Position numbers and translations under genes: made by a program. This document shows positions 36,622 to 44,015 of a stretch of DNA of 64,000 bases, in pieces. Source of the stretch: Tolypothrix tenuis PCC 7101 (lineage in GTDB: Bacteria; Cyanobacteriota; Cyanobacteriia; Cyanobacteriales; Nostocaceae); NCBI RefSeq assembly GCF_002368295.1, contig NZ_AP018248.1:7899326-7963325 (forward strand). Direction: 5' to 3'. Every line of letters starts with the position of its first letter. The stretch's first letter is position 1. Below the pieces are notes generated by a model, which worked only from the letters and a program-made list of their open reading frames with translations, had not been told where the DNA came from and searched no databases.

Positions 36622-37225
36622 ACTTGACCTTACCTTTACTGTTCACGATTTGAACAGTATTCTTAATTTGTCTAACTTGACTCGCTAAACTTGCACAATC
36701 TTGGCAACAGTAACCGGGATAACTATCACTTTCACATCTGCAAGTGCCAGCAGGACAATCAGCACAAGCAACTTCAAAACTACCTGGGTAATCTCCCTCA
36801 GTTGTAAAAATAATTGTGCTTGTACCTGCTTTTTTTATCTCTAGTTTTGACTTACGGATATCTGGTTTTGTCGTTGGGCAAGATGCGTCATTGTGAGTAG
36901 TAAGCGTAGATGGATTGACAGCAAATACAGCCTCTAAAACATCAGAATTGCAGTACTGAACATACAGGGTATACCTAAAGATTGGGTCAGAACCAGCACC
37001 GTTATCTACTATTTGATAGTTTCTGACTGTTAGATTGACGTATTGAAAATTGTTTGTGCTATAGACATTTATTCTGTACCCAGTACTAGAGAAATTAGCA
37101 CCATAAGTTGAGTAATCCGTCATCGATACATCAATGGGTGACTCTTTGGAAGAATAAATCTGTTTTGATTGTCCATTGAATTTAAAATAAACTTTTGGAC
37201 TGTCTCCGATATTGCAATAACTCAT
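36614..37225 (-). CDS. Cys-rich C-terminal element protein, 203 aa
   Basis: The first 150 residues look beta-rich (YRINVYSTNNFQYVNLTVRN). Residues about 150-180 carry a dense cysteine cluster (CADCPAGTCRCESDSY then CCQDC) that could bind a metal or form disulfides. No signal peptide is present. It overlaps the collagen-like gene by eight bases. Family unknown. The position between a lectin-like protein and a fibre protein suggests a connector or tip protein, as inference only. Confidence 0.65.
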   Translation of the reverse strand: MSYCNIGDSPKVYFKFNGQSKQIYSSKESPIDVSMTDYSTYGANFSSTGYRINVYSTNNFQYVNLTVRNYQIVDNGAGSDPIFRYTLYVQYCNSDVLEAVFAVNPSTLTTHNDASCPTTKPDIRKSKLEIKKAGTSTIIFTTEGDYPGSFEVACADCPAGTCRCESDSYPGYCCQDCASLASQVRQIKNTVQIVNSKGKVKYG

Positions 37226-37263
37226 ATTTTGTTACCTCTACAAAATGATATGTAGTGAAATTA

Positions 37264-38094
37264 TTAAGCAGATATCGGGAATCCTCGACCGGGAATTATT
37301 GATAAATCCTCAGCACGATTAGAGAATCTCAAATCATCGATATAACCGTAAAAGTAATTGTTAGCAGTAGATTGTGCCCTACCTACTGTTAAAGGTAATG
37401 AGTTATTCAAACTTATGGTGTGTGTTGCGCTTCCGTCTCTAACGCCGTTTATCCACAAAACCAGTGATTTATTTGTAGGATGAATTACCGTGTCAACCGT
37501 TACACGAACTCCGATGTAACTCCACTGTAAAAGCGGTAATGATACGCTTCCTATGATGTCTGTCCAATTACTAGTAGAGTCAGCCCTTACAACAAATCTA
37601 AGCTTATTACCGTTAAGTGCAAGAAACCAACTCCATGCAGTAGAAGCGCTATATCTATCAAGTATTACCCGCGTACCCGTAACACTTAATGGCTGTACCC
37701 ATGCCTGAATAGTAAAGTCACTATTGCCAAAAGATAACTCGCTTGCTGATGGCATAGACAAGCTACTTGCACCGTCAAAATAGATACTACTACCATCAAA
37801 CCTGGATTGACTAACAGTAATTATTGGGCTTCCTTGTGTGGTAATAGTTCGATTGTAGTTACTGTTATCAGTAAATGTTGATTGTCCGTCCGAACCGTTG
37901 CCTTTAAGCAATAGCAATCTATTTGAGTAGTTTGCATCATTCCCATAGTTAGGCGTAGTACTTGGCGCTAGTCCCGCTACAAAGTTAGATGCTTTGATGC
38001 GGTATGTTTGATTATTTGCGTCATCTTGAAGTACAAGCCAATCATTATTAACACGTGATGTTTTTATGACTGCTAAGTTTTTAATATTGCTCAT
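37264..38094 (-). CDS. LamG/concanavalin A-like lectin domain protein, 276 aa
   Basis: Residues about 80-265 have the LamG jelly-roll pattern: SIYFDGASSLSM, then FTIQAWVQPLS, LALNGNKLRFVV, W.YIGVRVTVD, LVLWINGVRDG, and YGYIDDLRFSNRA at the end. Such domains bind glycans and are frequent on phage tail and adhesion proteins. The N-terminal 75 residues (VVLQDDANNQTYRI-like) may attach it to a larger structure. It begins two bases after the 114-aa gene. Receptor recognition is a reasonable inference. Confidence 0.8.
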   Translation of the reverse strand: MSNIKNLAVIKTSRVNNDWLVLQDDANNQTYRIKASNFVAGLAPSTTPNYGNDANYSNRLLLLKGNGSDGQSTFTDNSNYNRTITTQGSPIITVSQSRFDGSSIYFDGASSLSMPSASELSFGNSDFTIQAWVQPLSVTGTRVILDRYSASTAWSWFLALNGNKLRFVVRADSTSNWTDIIGSVSLPLLQWSYIGVRVTVDTVIHPTNKSLVLWINGVRDGSATHTISLNNSLPLTVGRAQSTANNYFYGYIDDLRFSNRAEDLSIIPGRGFPISA

Positions 38095-38096
38095 AG

Positions 38097-38441
38097 CTAA
38101 TAGACCTCAAACTCATGTAAGACAAACTGAAAAATCCTGTAATTTACGTTTCCCTTTTTCTTAAATATCGTTCTCCAATATTCAAGATAGAAAGTATCAA
38201 GAATATCACCTTGATTAAAAGTGATGGGTACGCCGTTTTCGTCGGTAATAGGATTACCGTTCTCGTCAGTGAGTTTACCCGCAAAAGTGTCTAGTACCTT
38301 TAATAAAATAGCGACTAGCAAAGATTCCGCAGTATTATTGCTAGCCGCTAAAAGTCCAGGTAAGTCACTTTTTTTAATTGTTATGGTGTCAATATTTTGA
38401 GTTGCACCATCACCAAATAATTGTTGTAAAGTGACTTGCAT
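38097..38441 (-). CDS. Small element protein, 114 aa, paralogue of the 109-aa protein
   Basis: Its N-terminal half (LQQLFGDGATQ...TIKKSDL, then AESLLVAILLKVL) matches the 109-aa product of the gene just before it (LAQIFGANASQ...VIKKADL, then AESLVVSLLKLW). The second half differs. The two were therefore formed by tandem duplication and divergence. No known family. Spacing to both neighbours is two bases. Confidence 0.65.
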   Translation of the reverse strand: MQVTLQQLFGDGATQNIDTITIKKSDLPGLLAASNNTAESLLVAILLKVLDTFAGKLTDENGNPITDENGVPITFNQGDILDTFYLEYWRTIFKKKGNVNYRIFQFVLHEFEVY

Positions 38442-38443
38442 TT

Positions 38444-38773
38444 TTAGAATAGGTCAGGGTCAACATCAGTACTTGCATCAACTACTTGCAAATTTACAGT
38501 TTTTGAATACTGCCTATATTGCGTTGTACCTCTAGTTGTAATTTGCTGGTAAGAATCCTCAATACTAATCTGTTGCTCTGTATTAGCTTCAAGGTTTGTA
38601 GGTGTTAGATAGGTTTGCCAAAGTTTGAGTAATGAGACAACTAATGACTCAGCACTGTTAGTTGATGAAGCGGTCAAACCAACGGCTAACAAATCAGCTT
38701 TTTTAATCACTAAATCGGTTGATGTCTGGCTAGCATTTGCGCCGAAAATTTGAGCTAAAGTTGGTTCTGCCAT
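38444..38773 (-). CDS. First gene of the ten-gene operon, 109 aa
   Basis: It is the paralogue of the next gene, as described there. Residues 1-60 carry the shared motif, and the C-terminus (SKTVNLQVVDASTDVDPDLF) is stranded and acidic. It begins the operon of structural-looking proteins, 47 bases after the zinc-ribbon gene, so the operon might be read through from the replication genes. Function unknown. Confidence 0.65.
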   Translation of the reverse strand: MAEPTLAQIFGANASQTSTDLVIKKADLLAVGLTASSTNSAESLVVSLLKLWQTYLTPTNLEANTEQQISIEDSYQQITTRGTTQYRQYSKTVNLQVVDASTDVDPDLF

Positions 38774-38820
38774 GTTGCTAAGTTACATAAATTCTTTTTC
38801 TTTTATAAACAACATTTTGA

Positions 38821-38985
38821 TTAAAGGCGATCGCATTTCACATAAAACATCTGAAAAGTACGATCGCACTCGTTGCAGAACCAGCGCTGAATTTTAGCGC
38901 CGCTTTTGTGCTTGTTATGCCCATTGCGGTAGATATTCCTGGCTTTGCAGTATGGGCATTCCATCGGCTTTACATCATCGGTCAT
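38821..38985 (-). CDS. Zinc-ribbon small protein, 54 aa
   Basis: It is short but well supported. Its ATG overlaps the stop of the replication ATPase gene (ATGA), and the protein has two CxxC pairs, CPYC and CNEC, spaced like the N-terminal zinc ribbon of InsA-type proteins (NGHNKHKSGAKIQRWFC). It ends ...VKCDRL in front of a HIP1 site. It probably binds DNA, RNA or a protein partner and is co-translated with the replication protein. No other function can be read from it. Confidence 0.7.
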   Translation of the reverse strand: MTDDVKPMECPYCKARNIYRNGHNKHKSGAKIQRWFCNECDRTFQMFYVKCDRL

Positions 38986-41417
38986 AACGGACATTTAAGT
39001 TTGTCTTTTTTGACGTACTCTTGGCGGCCAGAAGCAAACTCAACTTGTAGCTTACGTCCCCCGCTAGCAAAGCCAACAATTTCAACCCATTCCCCGCCGT
39101 AATCAGCCAACTGACCACCGCCAATAGGATTCCAGGGTTGTGCTGGCAATGGGTACAAGTCGCTCCAAAGTAATCGCGGTTCCGATGCACTGTCACCTTT
39201 GATCAACACATCAGCTTTTTTGTTTTTGTATATTTTGGTTACTTTCACCTGCTGCTTGAGCGATCGCGATAAATAAACCCCTCCCACCTCAATGTTTTTG
39301 CTATTTCGTTTGCGATTTCGTACTACAGATTCAGGTTTTGAAAGGTGATCATCGCTTGAGGTGATCACCTGGTGATCAGCTTGGTGATCACCAGCTTTAC
39401 AATTTGGAGTGCTTGCAGTGCAATTATCCTGGGAATTGTTAAGCAAGCTGATCACCTGATCATCCTTTTTCTGCCTATTAGGGACAATTTCTAAATTCGT
39501 TTTTTTTGCAATTTCAGGCATACTTAGATGATCAGCTTTGTAAAGTTGTTCAGAATTTTCTTGATTTGCAATGCTTTGAGGTGCTTTACAAAGCTGATCA
39601 CTCAAGCTGATCATAGGGGTGATCAAGGGTGATCCATCGTTTTTATACAAGTCGCCAGAATCAGCGCTATCACTTGTCTGACAATGGATTTGTTGTGTTT
39701 CAGGGGTGATCCACTGATTGGATGTTACTGTTAACGATTGTAAAGGCTGTAACGGACTCTTAATACTACAATTTCCGTCATCACGGCTGATGTAGTACAA
39801 TTTCTTCGTTCCGGTGGAAGTTATTTCCTGACAAGAAATAACCCCGTCACGCGCTAGTTGAGAACAGCAGCGCCGTGCATTGCCATCTGATGTACTGATT
39901 TGGCTAGCAATCTCTTCTGCCTCAAATTTGATGTTGGCGTACTCTTGTAAAAATTTGATGATGCGGGCTTTAGTCGAGTTGTCAGGGGAACCCATTTCTT
40001 GTCCAACTTCCTCCAGGAGCGTAAAGCTAAAATCTTCCTCATTGAAGAAAAGGCGATAGCTGCAAGGGAATCTACGCGATCGCGATTTTTCAATGGTGAG
40101 AATTTTCTCTTGGGGGTTAGCTGTTGGGCTGGTGTCTCTCTCCAGCTTGACCACCTCAGAAACAGCGTTTTTAATTGCCGATGCACCCCTAGCTTTACCT
40201 TCCTTGCTGGAGTGGTGAACAATAATGATAGTTTTGCCAGTTCTGGCCGCGATTTCGTTTAACTCTAGGACTGGGCGGGAATATTCGGTTCTGTTTTCGT
40301 CATATATTGAGTAGCGGTTAACAAAGGTCAGTGAGTCAATCATGATCACTGCCGGGTCAAATTCCTCAATGTCCTGGTAAAGTGTGGCGATCGCGTCGGT
40401 GTTCCAGCCAAACCTAACCTGAGTTCGCTGACGGGCTTCTGTCCCTGGGTTGAATCCGCGCTTGTTTAGCGCTTGAAGCATATCGTGCTTAGATTCATCA
40501 CCCTGATAAATTAAGACTTTTCTTCCTTCAGATGTGGCCGGAAAGTTATTCCAGTTTTGACCAGTGGCAAGGCAGAAAAGCAGGTCATATAACCATTTAG
40601 TTTTACCTACCCCACCGTCAGCATGTACCAGCATGGTTGTAGCGTCTGGTAATATCCCCCCCAAAAGCCACTTCCTAACGGTTGTGCCAACTTCCTGCTC
40701 AAGTTCATCTAAACTCCGGCGGGCTTCAACGTTAGCGCAAAGCGACTTCATATAAATTTCTTCCAGGTCTTTGACTCTTCTGCCTGGGGTGCGATTAGCT
40801 AATTCTTGAAGCTTGTATAACTTGAAACCTGGATCTGAAATTCTCAGGTAAATTTCTTGCAGTTCTTTGAGTAGCTGATTGTAATGCCACTTCTGCCTTT
40901 CGTTCTCTGTTTGGAACAGTGGTGACTCGATAACAGCCTGAGTTTTTTTACCAACAATAGAAGCAATATCTGACCATTCTTGCTCAGTATCGTAGGCTAA
41001 ATAGTAGGCTTCATTCAGTGTTTTAAGCAGTTCACGGCGTTTAGCCTTTTCAATGACTTTCTCTGTTAAAAAATCAATATTTACTGAGCTTACTGTTCTG
41101 TCTATAAGTGTTGCTAGTTTGTTCCTTCCGCCAATTCTTTCTAACAATCCTTTGTCTGATAACCAGCTAGTAACACTCAATAAATCGGTCGGTTCATTTC
41201 TTTTACAGAGTCTTAGACAGGCTTGATAAATATCCTTGTGAGCGCCAATATAAAAATGTTCTGGTTTTAATCTATCCTTGACTCTATAAATAGCTTCTGG
41301 GTCAAGCATGATACCACCAAGAATTTCTTCTTCTGCTTCAATATGCTGTGGTGGTAATCTATCAAGGGCAGGACGAAAGTCTACTTCATCTGTGTAAGTA
41401 TAAGGTACTGCTACCAT
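38982..41417 (-). CDS. Replicative DnaB-N/RecA-like ATPase (primase-helicase type), 811 aa
   Basis: Residues about 20-130 match the DnaB N-terminal domain (PPQHIEAEEEILGGIMLDPE, then FYIGAHKDIYQACL). A RepA/AAA_25 RecA-fold ATPase follows (about 245-450) with Walker A HADGGVGKTK, Walker B VIMIDSL and the later HHSSKEGKARGASAI. A winged helix (about 480-540) and a low-complexity linker (about 560-695) come next, then a small C-terminal domain. It is the likely helicase or initiator of the element. The linker codons contain the TGATCA cluster described separately. Upstream small genes overlap or abut it. Confidence 0.85.
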   Translation of the reverse strand: MVAVPYTYTDEVDFRPALDRLPPQHIEAEEEILGGIMLDPEAIYRVKDRLKPEHFYIGAHKDIYQACLRLCKRNEPTDLLSVTSWLSDKGLLERIGGRNKLATLIDRTVSSVNIDFLTEKVIEKAKRRELLKTLNEAYYLAYDTEQEWSDIASIVGKKTQAVIESPLFQTENERQKWHYNQLLKELQEIYLRISDPGFKLYKLQELANRTPGRRVKDLEEIYMKSLCANVEARRSLDELEQEVGTTVRKWLLGGILPDATTMLVHADGGVGKTKWLYDLLFCLATGQNWNNFPATSEGRKVLIYQGDESKHDMLQALNKRGFNPGTEARQRTQVRFGWNTDAIATLYQDIEEFDPAVIMIDSLTFVNRYSIYDENRTEYSRPVLELNEIAARTGKTIIIVHHSSKEGKARGASAIKNAVSEVVKLERDTSPTANPQEKILTIEKSRSRRFPCSYRLFFNEEDFSFTLLEEVGQEMGSPDNSTKARIIKFLQEYANIKFEAEEIASQISTSDGNARRCCSQLARDGVISCQEITSTGTKKLYYISRDDGNCSIKSPLQPLQSLTVTSNQWITPETQQIHCQTSDSADSGDLYKNDGSPLITPMISLSDQLCKAPQSIANQENSEQLYKADHLSMPEIAKKTNLEIVPNRQKKDDQVISLLNNSQDNCTASTPNCKAGDHQADHQVITSSDDHLSKPESVVRNRKRNSKNIEVGGVYLSRSLKQQVKVTKIYKNKKADVLIKGDSASEPRLLWSDLYPLPAQPWNPIGGGQLADYGGEWVEIVGFASGGRKLQVEFASGRQEYVKKDKLKCPL
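39346..39712. repeat. TGATCA iteron-like cluster inside the replication gene
   Basis: TGATCA starts at 39346, 39362, 39373, 39385, 39449, 39457, 39529, 39595, 39608 and 39620, with TGATCC at 39630 and 39707. Many neighbours are 10-13 bases apart, and most are preceded by GG, G or C. A perfect 17-base inverted pair (TGATCAGCTTTGTAAAG) lies at 39529-39545 and 39584-39600. Chance would give far less than one site in this length. It is a candidate replication origin within the initiator gene, as in lambda O. Confidence 0.7.
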
Positions 41418-41521
41418 TTTTCAGTACCTCCATTTCCGGTGAAAGTGTTAGAATATATAGAATATTCTTTGTTTTGCTTGCCCCCTTTCTGGGCATTTTT
41501 TTTGTAATCAAAGAATGTCAT
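41411..41521 (-). CDS. Small ORF upstream of the replication ATPase, 36 aa
   Basis: It starts at an ATG at 41521 with AAAGG upstream, five bases after the previous gene, and its stop TAG overlaps the ATG of the ATPase gene. It fills the only gap in the operon. The peptide is basic at first and then Asn/Gly/Thr-rich (MTFFDYKKNAQKGGKQNK). No family. It could be a leader peptide that couples translation. Confidence 0.5.
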   Translation of the reverse strand: MTFFDYKKNAQKGGKQNKEYSIYSNTFTGNGGTEKW

Positions 41522-41526
41522 TTTTA

Positions 41527-41739
41527 TTACCTTTCTGAAGTTAATTTTCGTGCTGCTTCTTTGAGTGACTCCGGTATTTCCGAGTTAGCTGCAAAGAATC
41601 CTGGTGTAGCTTTTAAGTACATGCAGGTCATTAATATTGCTTGTTCTCGTGTTAATTTGGGGTCTAATGACCGCATGAAATTAAGTAGTTCAATAACAAA
41701 CAATATGAGGTTTTTTATCAGTGATAATTCCCTGAGCAT
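41527..41739 (-). CDS. Small helical element protein, 70 aa
   Basis: It starts directly after the stop of the 119-aa gene (TAAATG). Helical throughout, with a hydrophobic N-terminal part (LILFVIELLNFM) and a charged C-terminus. No family recognised. The replication-operon position suggests an accessory role. Confidence 0.55.
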   Translation of the reverse strand: MLRELSLIKNLILFVIELLNFMRSLDPKLTREQAILMTCMYLKATPGFFAANSEIPESLKEAARKLTSER

Positions 41740-42099
41740 TTAAAAACCGCCTCCAGTTTCAAACCATCTCATGTCTAAGATTTTGAAAAGCGTTTCCCAA
41801 TTGTTCATGTGCAATTTACCGTCCTGTCCATGTCGTTGGAAGAATGCTTGTATTTCTGGGTCACTGGAATCAATTTTCAGAAGTGACATTAATTGTTGGC
41901 ATTGAAAGTAAAAGCTGAGGAATTTGGTTAAGCGATTTAGGCAATAGTCTGAGGCTTGTTCAGGTTTGTTGATAAATCTGCCGGTTCTGAGTTCTACTTG
42001 TTGGATAAATGCCTGAACTCTTGGGTTCTGCCAAGTCCATTTAAGATTGGCAAGTGCTTGATTAAGGTTGTTGATTGTTTGTTGTGTTGGCATGGTCAT
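41740..42099 (-). CDS. Element protein of replication operon, 119 aa
   Basis: A mostly helical soluble protein (LNQALANLKWTWQNPRVQAF) with a QH and HGQDG segment late. No family or catalytic motif recognised. It lies between a 42-codon ORF and the 70-aa gene with tight spacing, so it belongs to the same leftward transcript as the replication ATPase. Confidence 0.6.
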   Translation of the reverse strand: MTMPTQQTINNLNQALANLKWTWQNPRVQAFIQQVELRTGRFINKPEQASDYCLNRLTKFLSFYFQCQQLMSLLKIDSSDPEIQAFFQRHGQDGKLHMNNWETLFKILDMRWFETGGGF

Positions 42100-42113
42100 T
42101 GGTAAGCGATCGC

Positions 42114-42242
42114 TTATAAGTTCCGCATAAGCATCTCTAGCAACTTCTGAGCCTGTTTTTGGCTAACAGTAAAAGTTATTCGATTGCGTTTCTTACTATT
42201 GAACTGGATGGTTATTTTGCATTGTTGATTTTGGTCATTCAT
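42114..42242 (-). CDS. Small basic ORF, 42 aa
   Basis: ATG at 42242 to TAA at 42114. The peptide is basic (ITIQFNSKKRNRITFTVSQ) with a helical end. It ends 14 bases before the 119-aa gene and is the first frame of the leftward replication operon. It may be a tiny DNA-binding or regulatory protein; evidence is spacing and composition only. Confidence 0.45.
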   Translation of the reverse strand: MNDQNQQCKITIQFNSKKRNRITFTVSQKQAQKLLEMLMRNL

Positions 42243-42304
42243 TGGTCATTAGGTATTAGGTAAGCGATCGCTCTTCTTCCATTCGCTTTCGGGAACACTT
42301 AGGA

Positions 42305-42336
42305 AAAGCAGTCCAAGCTGCAAACTGGACTGCTTT
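42305..42336. terminator. Hairpin in front of the KGK gene
   Basis: AAAGCAGTCCA and TGGACTGCTTT form a perfect 11-bp stem. On the minus strand it is followed by TTTTCC. It lies between the divergent replication operon and the KGK gene and may insulate or attenuate. Confidence 0.5.
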
Positions 42337-42357
42337 GTTGTTAACGGAAAAAATGGA

Positions 42358-42672
42358 ATGAACAAAGTTAATTTGACTGATGATGATGTTGTATCTATGA
42401 GTGAAGATGCCAGCTTTACCAAATCATCAACATCAACAGCTAGAGAGTTAATGTCCGCGCTAGAAGAATTACTTTGCAACAGCGATTTAAATATCACTGT
42501 GGTTTCAAGCTGGGCTGACGGAATCGGAGTAGATTGCAAAGTGATACAAGCTAAAGGTGGCGGCTGGAAGACAGGAAAGGTAAGACTCCAAATTGAATTT
42601 ATTCCTGACCAGCCGGCTACACCTGTTAACCGTGATTTTTCACCATTGGACGATTTAAGGAATAATTTATGA
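42358..42672 (+). CDS. KGK-domain protein, 104 aa
   Basis: The C-terminal half has the cyanobacterial KGK signature GGGWKTGKVRLQIEFIPD. This small family is confined mainly to filamentous cyanobacteria, and its function is unknown. The N-terminus is acidic and Ser-rich (LTDDDVVSMSEDASF). It is the only rightward gene between two leftward blocks of the element and has its own hairpins before and after. Confidence 0.75.
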   Translation: MNKVNLTDDDVVSMSEDASFTKSSTSTARELMSALEELLCNSDLNITVVSSWADGIGVDCKVIQAKGGGWKTGKVRLQIEFIPDQPATPVNRDFSPLDDLRNNL

Positions 42673-42691
42673 TGTTGAGTTAATACCTACA

Positions 42692-42729
42692 AATAAAGCC
42701 GTCCTACTCACTTGTAGGGCGGCTTTATT
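42692..42729. terminator. Bidirectional terminator between converging genes
   Basis: AAAGCCGTCCTAC and GTAGGGCGGCTTT form a stem with one mismatch, flanked by AAT and ATT. It serves the KGK gene and the leftward gene at 42725. Confidence 0.75.
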
Positions 42730-42880
42730 CCTGTTCATCCTCACTCACTTCGTTTTGTGAAGCTAAATTGTAGATTTCTTGTTCGAGTTCTTTTACCATT
42801 TCTCTAAAAGCAAGTTCTCGCTCCTTGCTTTCGTTCATTCGCGTCTCAAGCCGTTCCTGATGTCCTTGAAGATATGACAA
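42725..42880 (-). CDS. Possible coiled-coil ORF downstream of the RHH gene, 51 aa
   Basis: The frame encodes a convincing charged coiled coil (ERELAFREMVKELEQEIYNL) and an acidic tail. The start is unclear: a TTG at 42880 or an ATG at 42838. The frame is open through the end of the RHH gene in another reading frame, so a frameshift product RHH plus coiled coil is conceivable. Confidence 0.4.
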   Translation of the reverse strand: MSYLQGHQERLETRMNESKERELAFREMVKELEQEIYNLASQNEVSEDEQE

Positions 42881-42909
42881 GTACTCATGTTCTATTATTT
42901 TGAGACGCT

Positions 42910-43104
42910 TTAGGATTTTCCCAACGCAATGGCTTGTTGATTGATCTGTCCAAGCGGTATTTTCCCTTGAGCGATGAGCCTGATTAATTCGGATCGAGTT
43001 ACCCCCATTGCCTTGGCTTGAGCATTGAATGCTTCCCAGTCCCTTTCGCTGATCCGGACTGTTGCCCTCATCGTATCTTCCGTCAATTTTTTCGGTCGTG
43101 CCAT
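42910..43104 (-). CDS. Ribbon-helix-helix repressor, 64 aa
   Basis: After MARPKKLTEDT comes the RHH pattern MRATVRISERDWEAFNAQAK, then AMGVTRSELIRLIAQG, typical of CopG/Arc-type DNA-binding proteins. These act as dimers on short repeated sites. The upstream region carries four copies of an ACGAACA-like motif, a likely operator for its own promoter and for the divergent early genes. It is the best candidate for the element's master repressor. Confidence 0.8.
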   Translation of the reverse strand: MARPKKLTEDTMRATVRISERDWEAFNAQAKAMGVTRSELIRLIAQGKIPLGQINQQAIALGKS

Positions 43105-43136
43105 TTATCGAAACCACAATAACTACCCCATTATTG

Positions 43137-43225
43137 TACGAACAGAATAATTTCGTATGAACAAAATACTTGACAAGGTTGTTTTGTTCGTCCACTATTA
43201 TATTCATATTATGGACGAACAAAAC
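43137..43225. promoter_or_regulatory. RHH operator cluster and promoter
   Basis: ACGAACA-like half-sites lie at 43137-43145, 43154-43167, 43181-43194 and 43212-43225. The last two are perfect 14-bp inverted copies (GTTTTGTTCGTCCA) around a 17-base AT-rich spacer. On the minus strand TTGTCA (43171-43176) and AATTAT (43147-43152), 18 bases apart, form a promoter for the RHH gene. Autoregulation is inferred. Confidence 0.65.
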
Positions 43226-43464
43226 TAAAATATACAAGCTCCCTCCCGCCTAGACCTTGCGGGACACACCAGTAACCACGGAGCAAGCACCCGCGCCAAT
43301 TCGCTGAAAGCGCAGCGCGGAAACACCCTACCTGATGCCAAGAGTTGTTTAGTGGAGGAAACGCCTATAAGTAAAGGGAATTGTGACTCATATTTGTTGT
43401 TGCTTACTTCAAAATTTTTTTGTTGCCAGCGCACAAGGCTAATGTCGCTGGTAACTTCCCCACC
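43226..43464. other. Non-coding divergent region of the element
   Basis: The part 43237-43345 is much richer in G+C than its neighbours, with small stems such as CGCTGAAAGCG, and no frame in it looks like a protein. It lies between the RHH operators and the rightward early genes. It could be a structured RNA, a leader or an origin-related site. Confidence 0.4.
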
Positions 43465-43659
43465 ATGAAACAAAACGCAGATATCACACAAGACTTGCAA
43501 CTACTGGAGTCAAGACTACAGCATGTCTTGCAATCTCCAGCCTATGCAAACCTAGTCAGGTCAGGTAATTACAGCCCTTACCTATCACTTTTAGATGCAC
43601 TTCATGCCGTCCAGGAGTGCAAACGTACCAACTTGGCGTTAACGAAAGGTAAACGCTAA
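43465..43659 (+). CDS. Small helical element protein, 64 aa
   Basis: The start ATG at 43465 (MKQNADITQDLQ) is preferred over an in-frame start 45 bases upstream because the protein becomes regular from there. It is helical (DLQLLESRLQHVLQ) with a basic tail. It is the first gene of the rightward early cluster and ends just before a perfect hairpin. No family recognised. Confidence 0.55.
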   Translation: MKQNADITQDLQLLESRLQHVLQSPAYANLVRSGNYSPYLSLLDALHAVQECKRTNLALTKGKR

Positions 43660-43662
43660 TAA

Positions 43663-43697
43663 AAATCCATCGGCATTGTTGCGATGCCGATGGATTT
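43663..43697. terminator. Hairpin after the first early gene
   Basis: AAATCCATCGGCAT and ATGCCGATGGATTT form a perfect 14-bp stem with a seven-base loop. It lies seven bases before the next gene's start, so it could attenuate transcription into the cluster. Confidence 0.6.
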
Positions 43698-43703
43698 GAA
43701 CGA

Positions 43704-44015
43704 ATGGAAATAAATTATCTAACCAATGATTGTATGACAAAACCACTTGGTTATTACACCAGCAATACCCCACCAAATGAGGGCGTATTAGCTGAGTTAC
43801 AAGATGCCTTTGGCGCACAGCTTCAAAACTTAAACAAAGCTCAAAAGCTGGTGCTAATCGCAATCATCGCTGGTGATTTGGCCTGCCAATACTCAATGAC
43901 CGATCAACCTTATGGGAACCAAGTTTTTAACTATGTTTCCAAAATTCGCGAGTTACCGCTATCAGACAGAGAAGGGCTAATTGAATGCTTAATCAACGGA
44001 GTGAGGTATCAATGA
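43704..44015 (+). CDS. Cyanobacterial small protein, 103 aa
   Basis: The core motif KPLGYYTSNTPPNEG followed by LQDAFGAQLQNLNKAQKLVL is one that I have seen in uncharacterised cyanobacterial proteins, some on plasmids and phage-like elements. The function is unknown. The start may be the ATG at 43734 (MTKPLGYY) instead of 43704. The stop overlaps the next start. Confidence 0.6.
   Translation: MEINYLTNDCMTKPLGYYTSNTPPNEGVLAELQDAFGAQLQNLNKAQKLVLIAIIAGDLACQYSMTDQPYGNQVFNYVSKIRELPLSDREGLIECLINGVRYQ

Noticed and set aside
41348..41743. 131-codon plus-strand frame
   Set aside because: It lies opposite the well-packed leftward replication operon and shows no family pattern, so it is an antisense shadow.
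42249..42539. 96-codon minus-strand frame opposite the KGK gene
   Set aside because: The KGK signature on the plus strand is clear; the opposite frame is low-complexity.
43225..43500. 91-codon minus-strand frame with Arg/Cys-rich composition
   Set aside because: It spans the GC-rich non-coding island and overlaps the start of the rightward early gene; no ribosome site or protein-like pattern.
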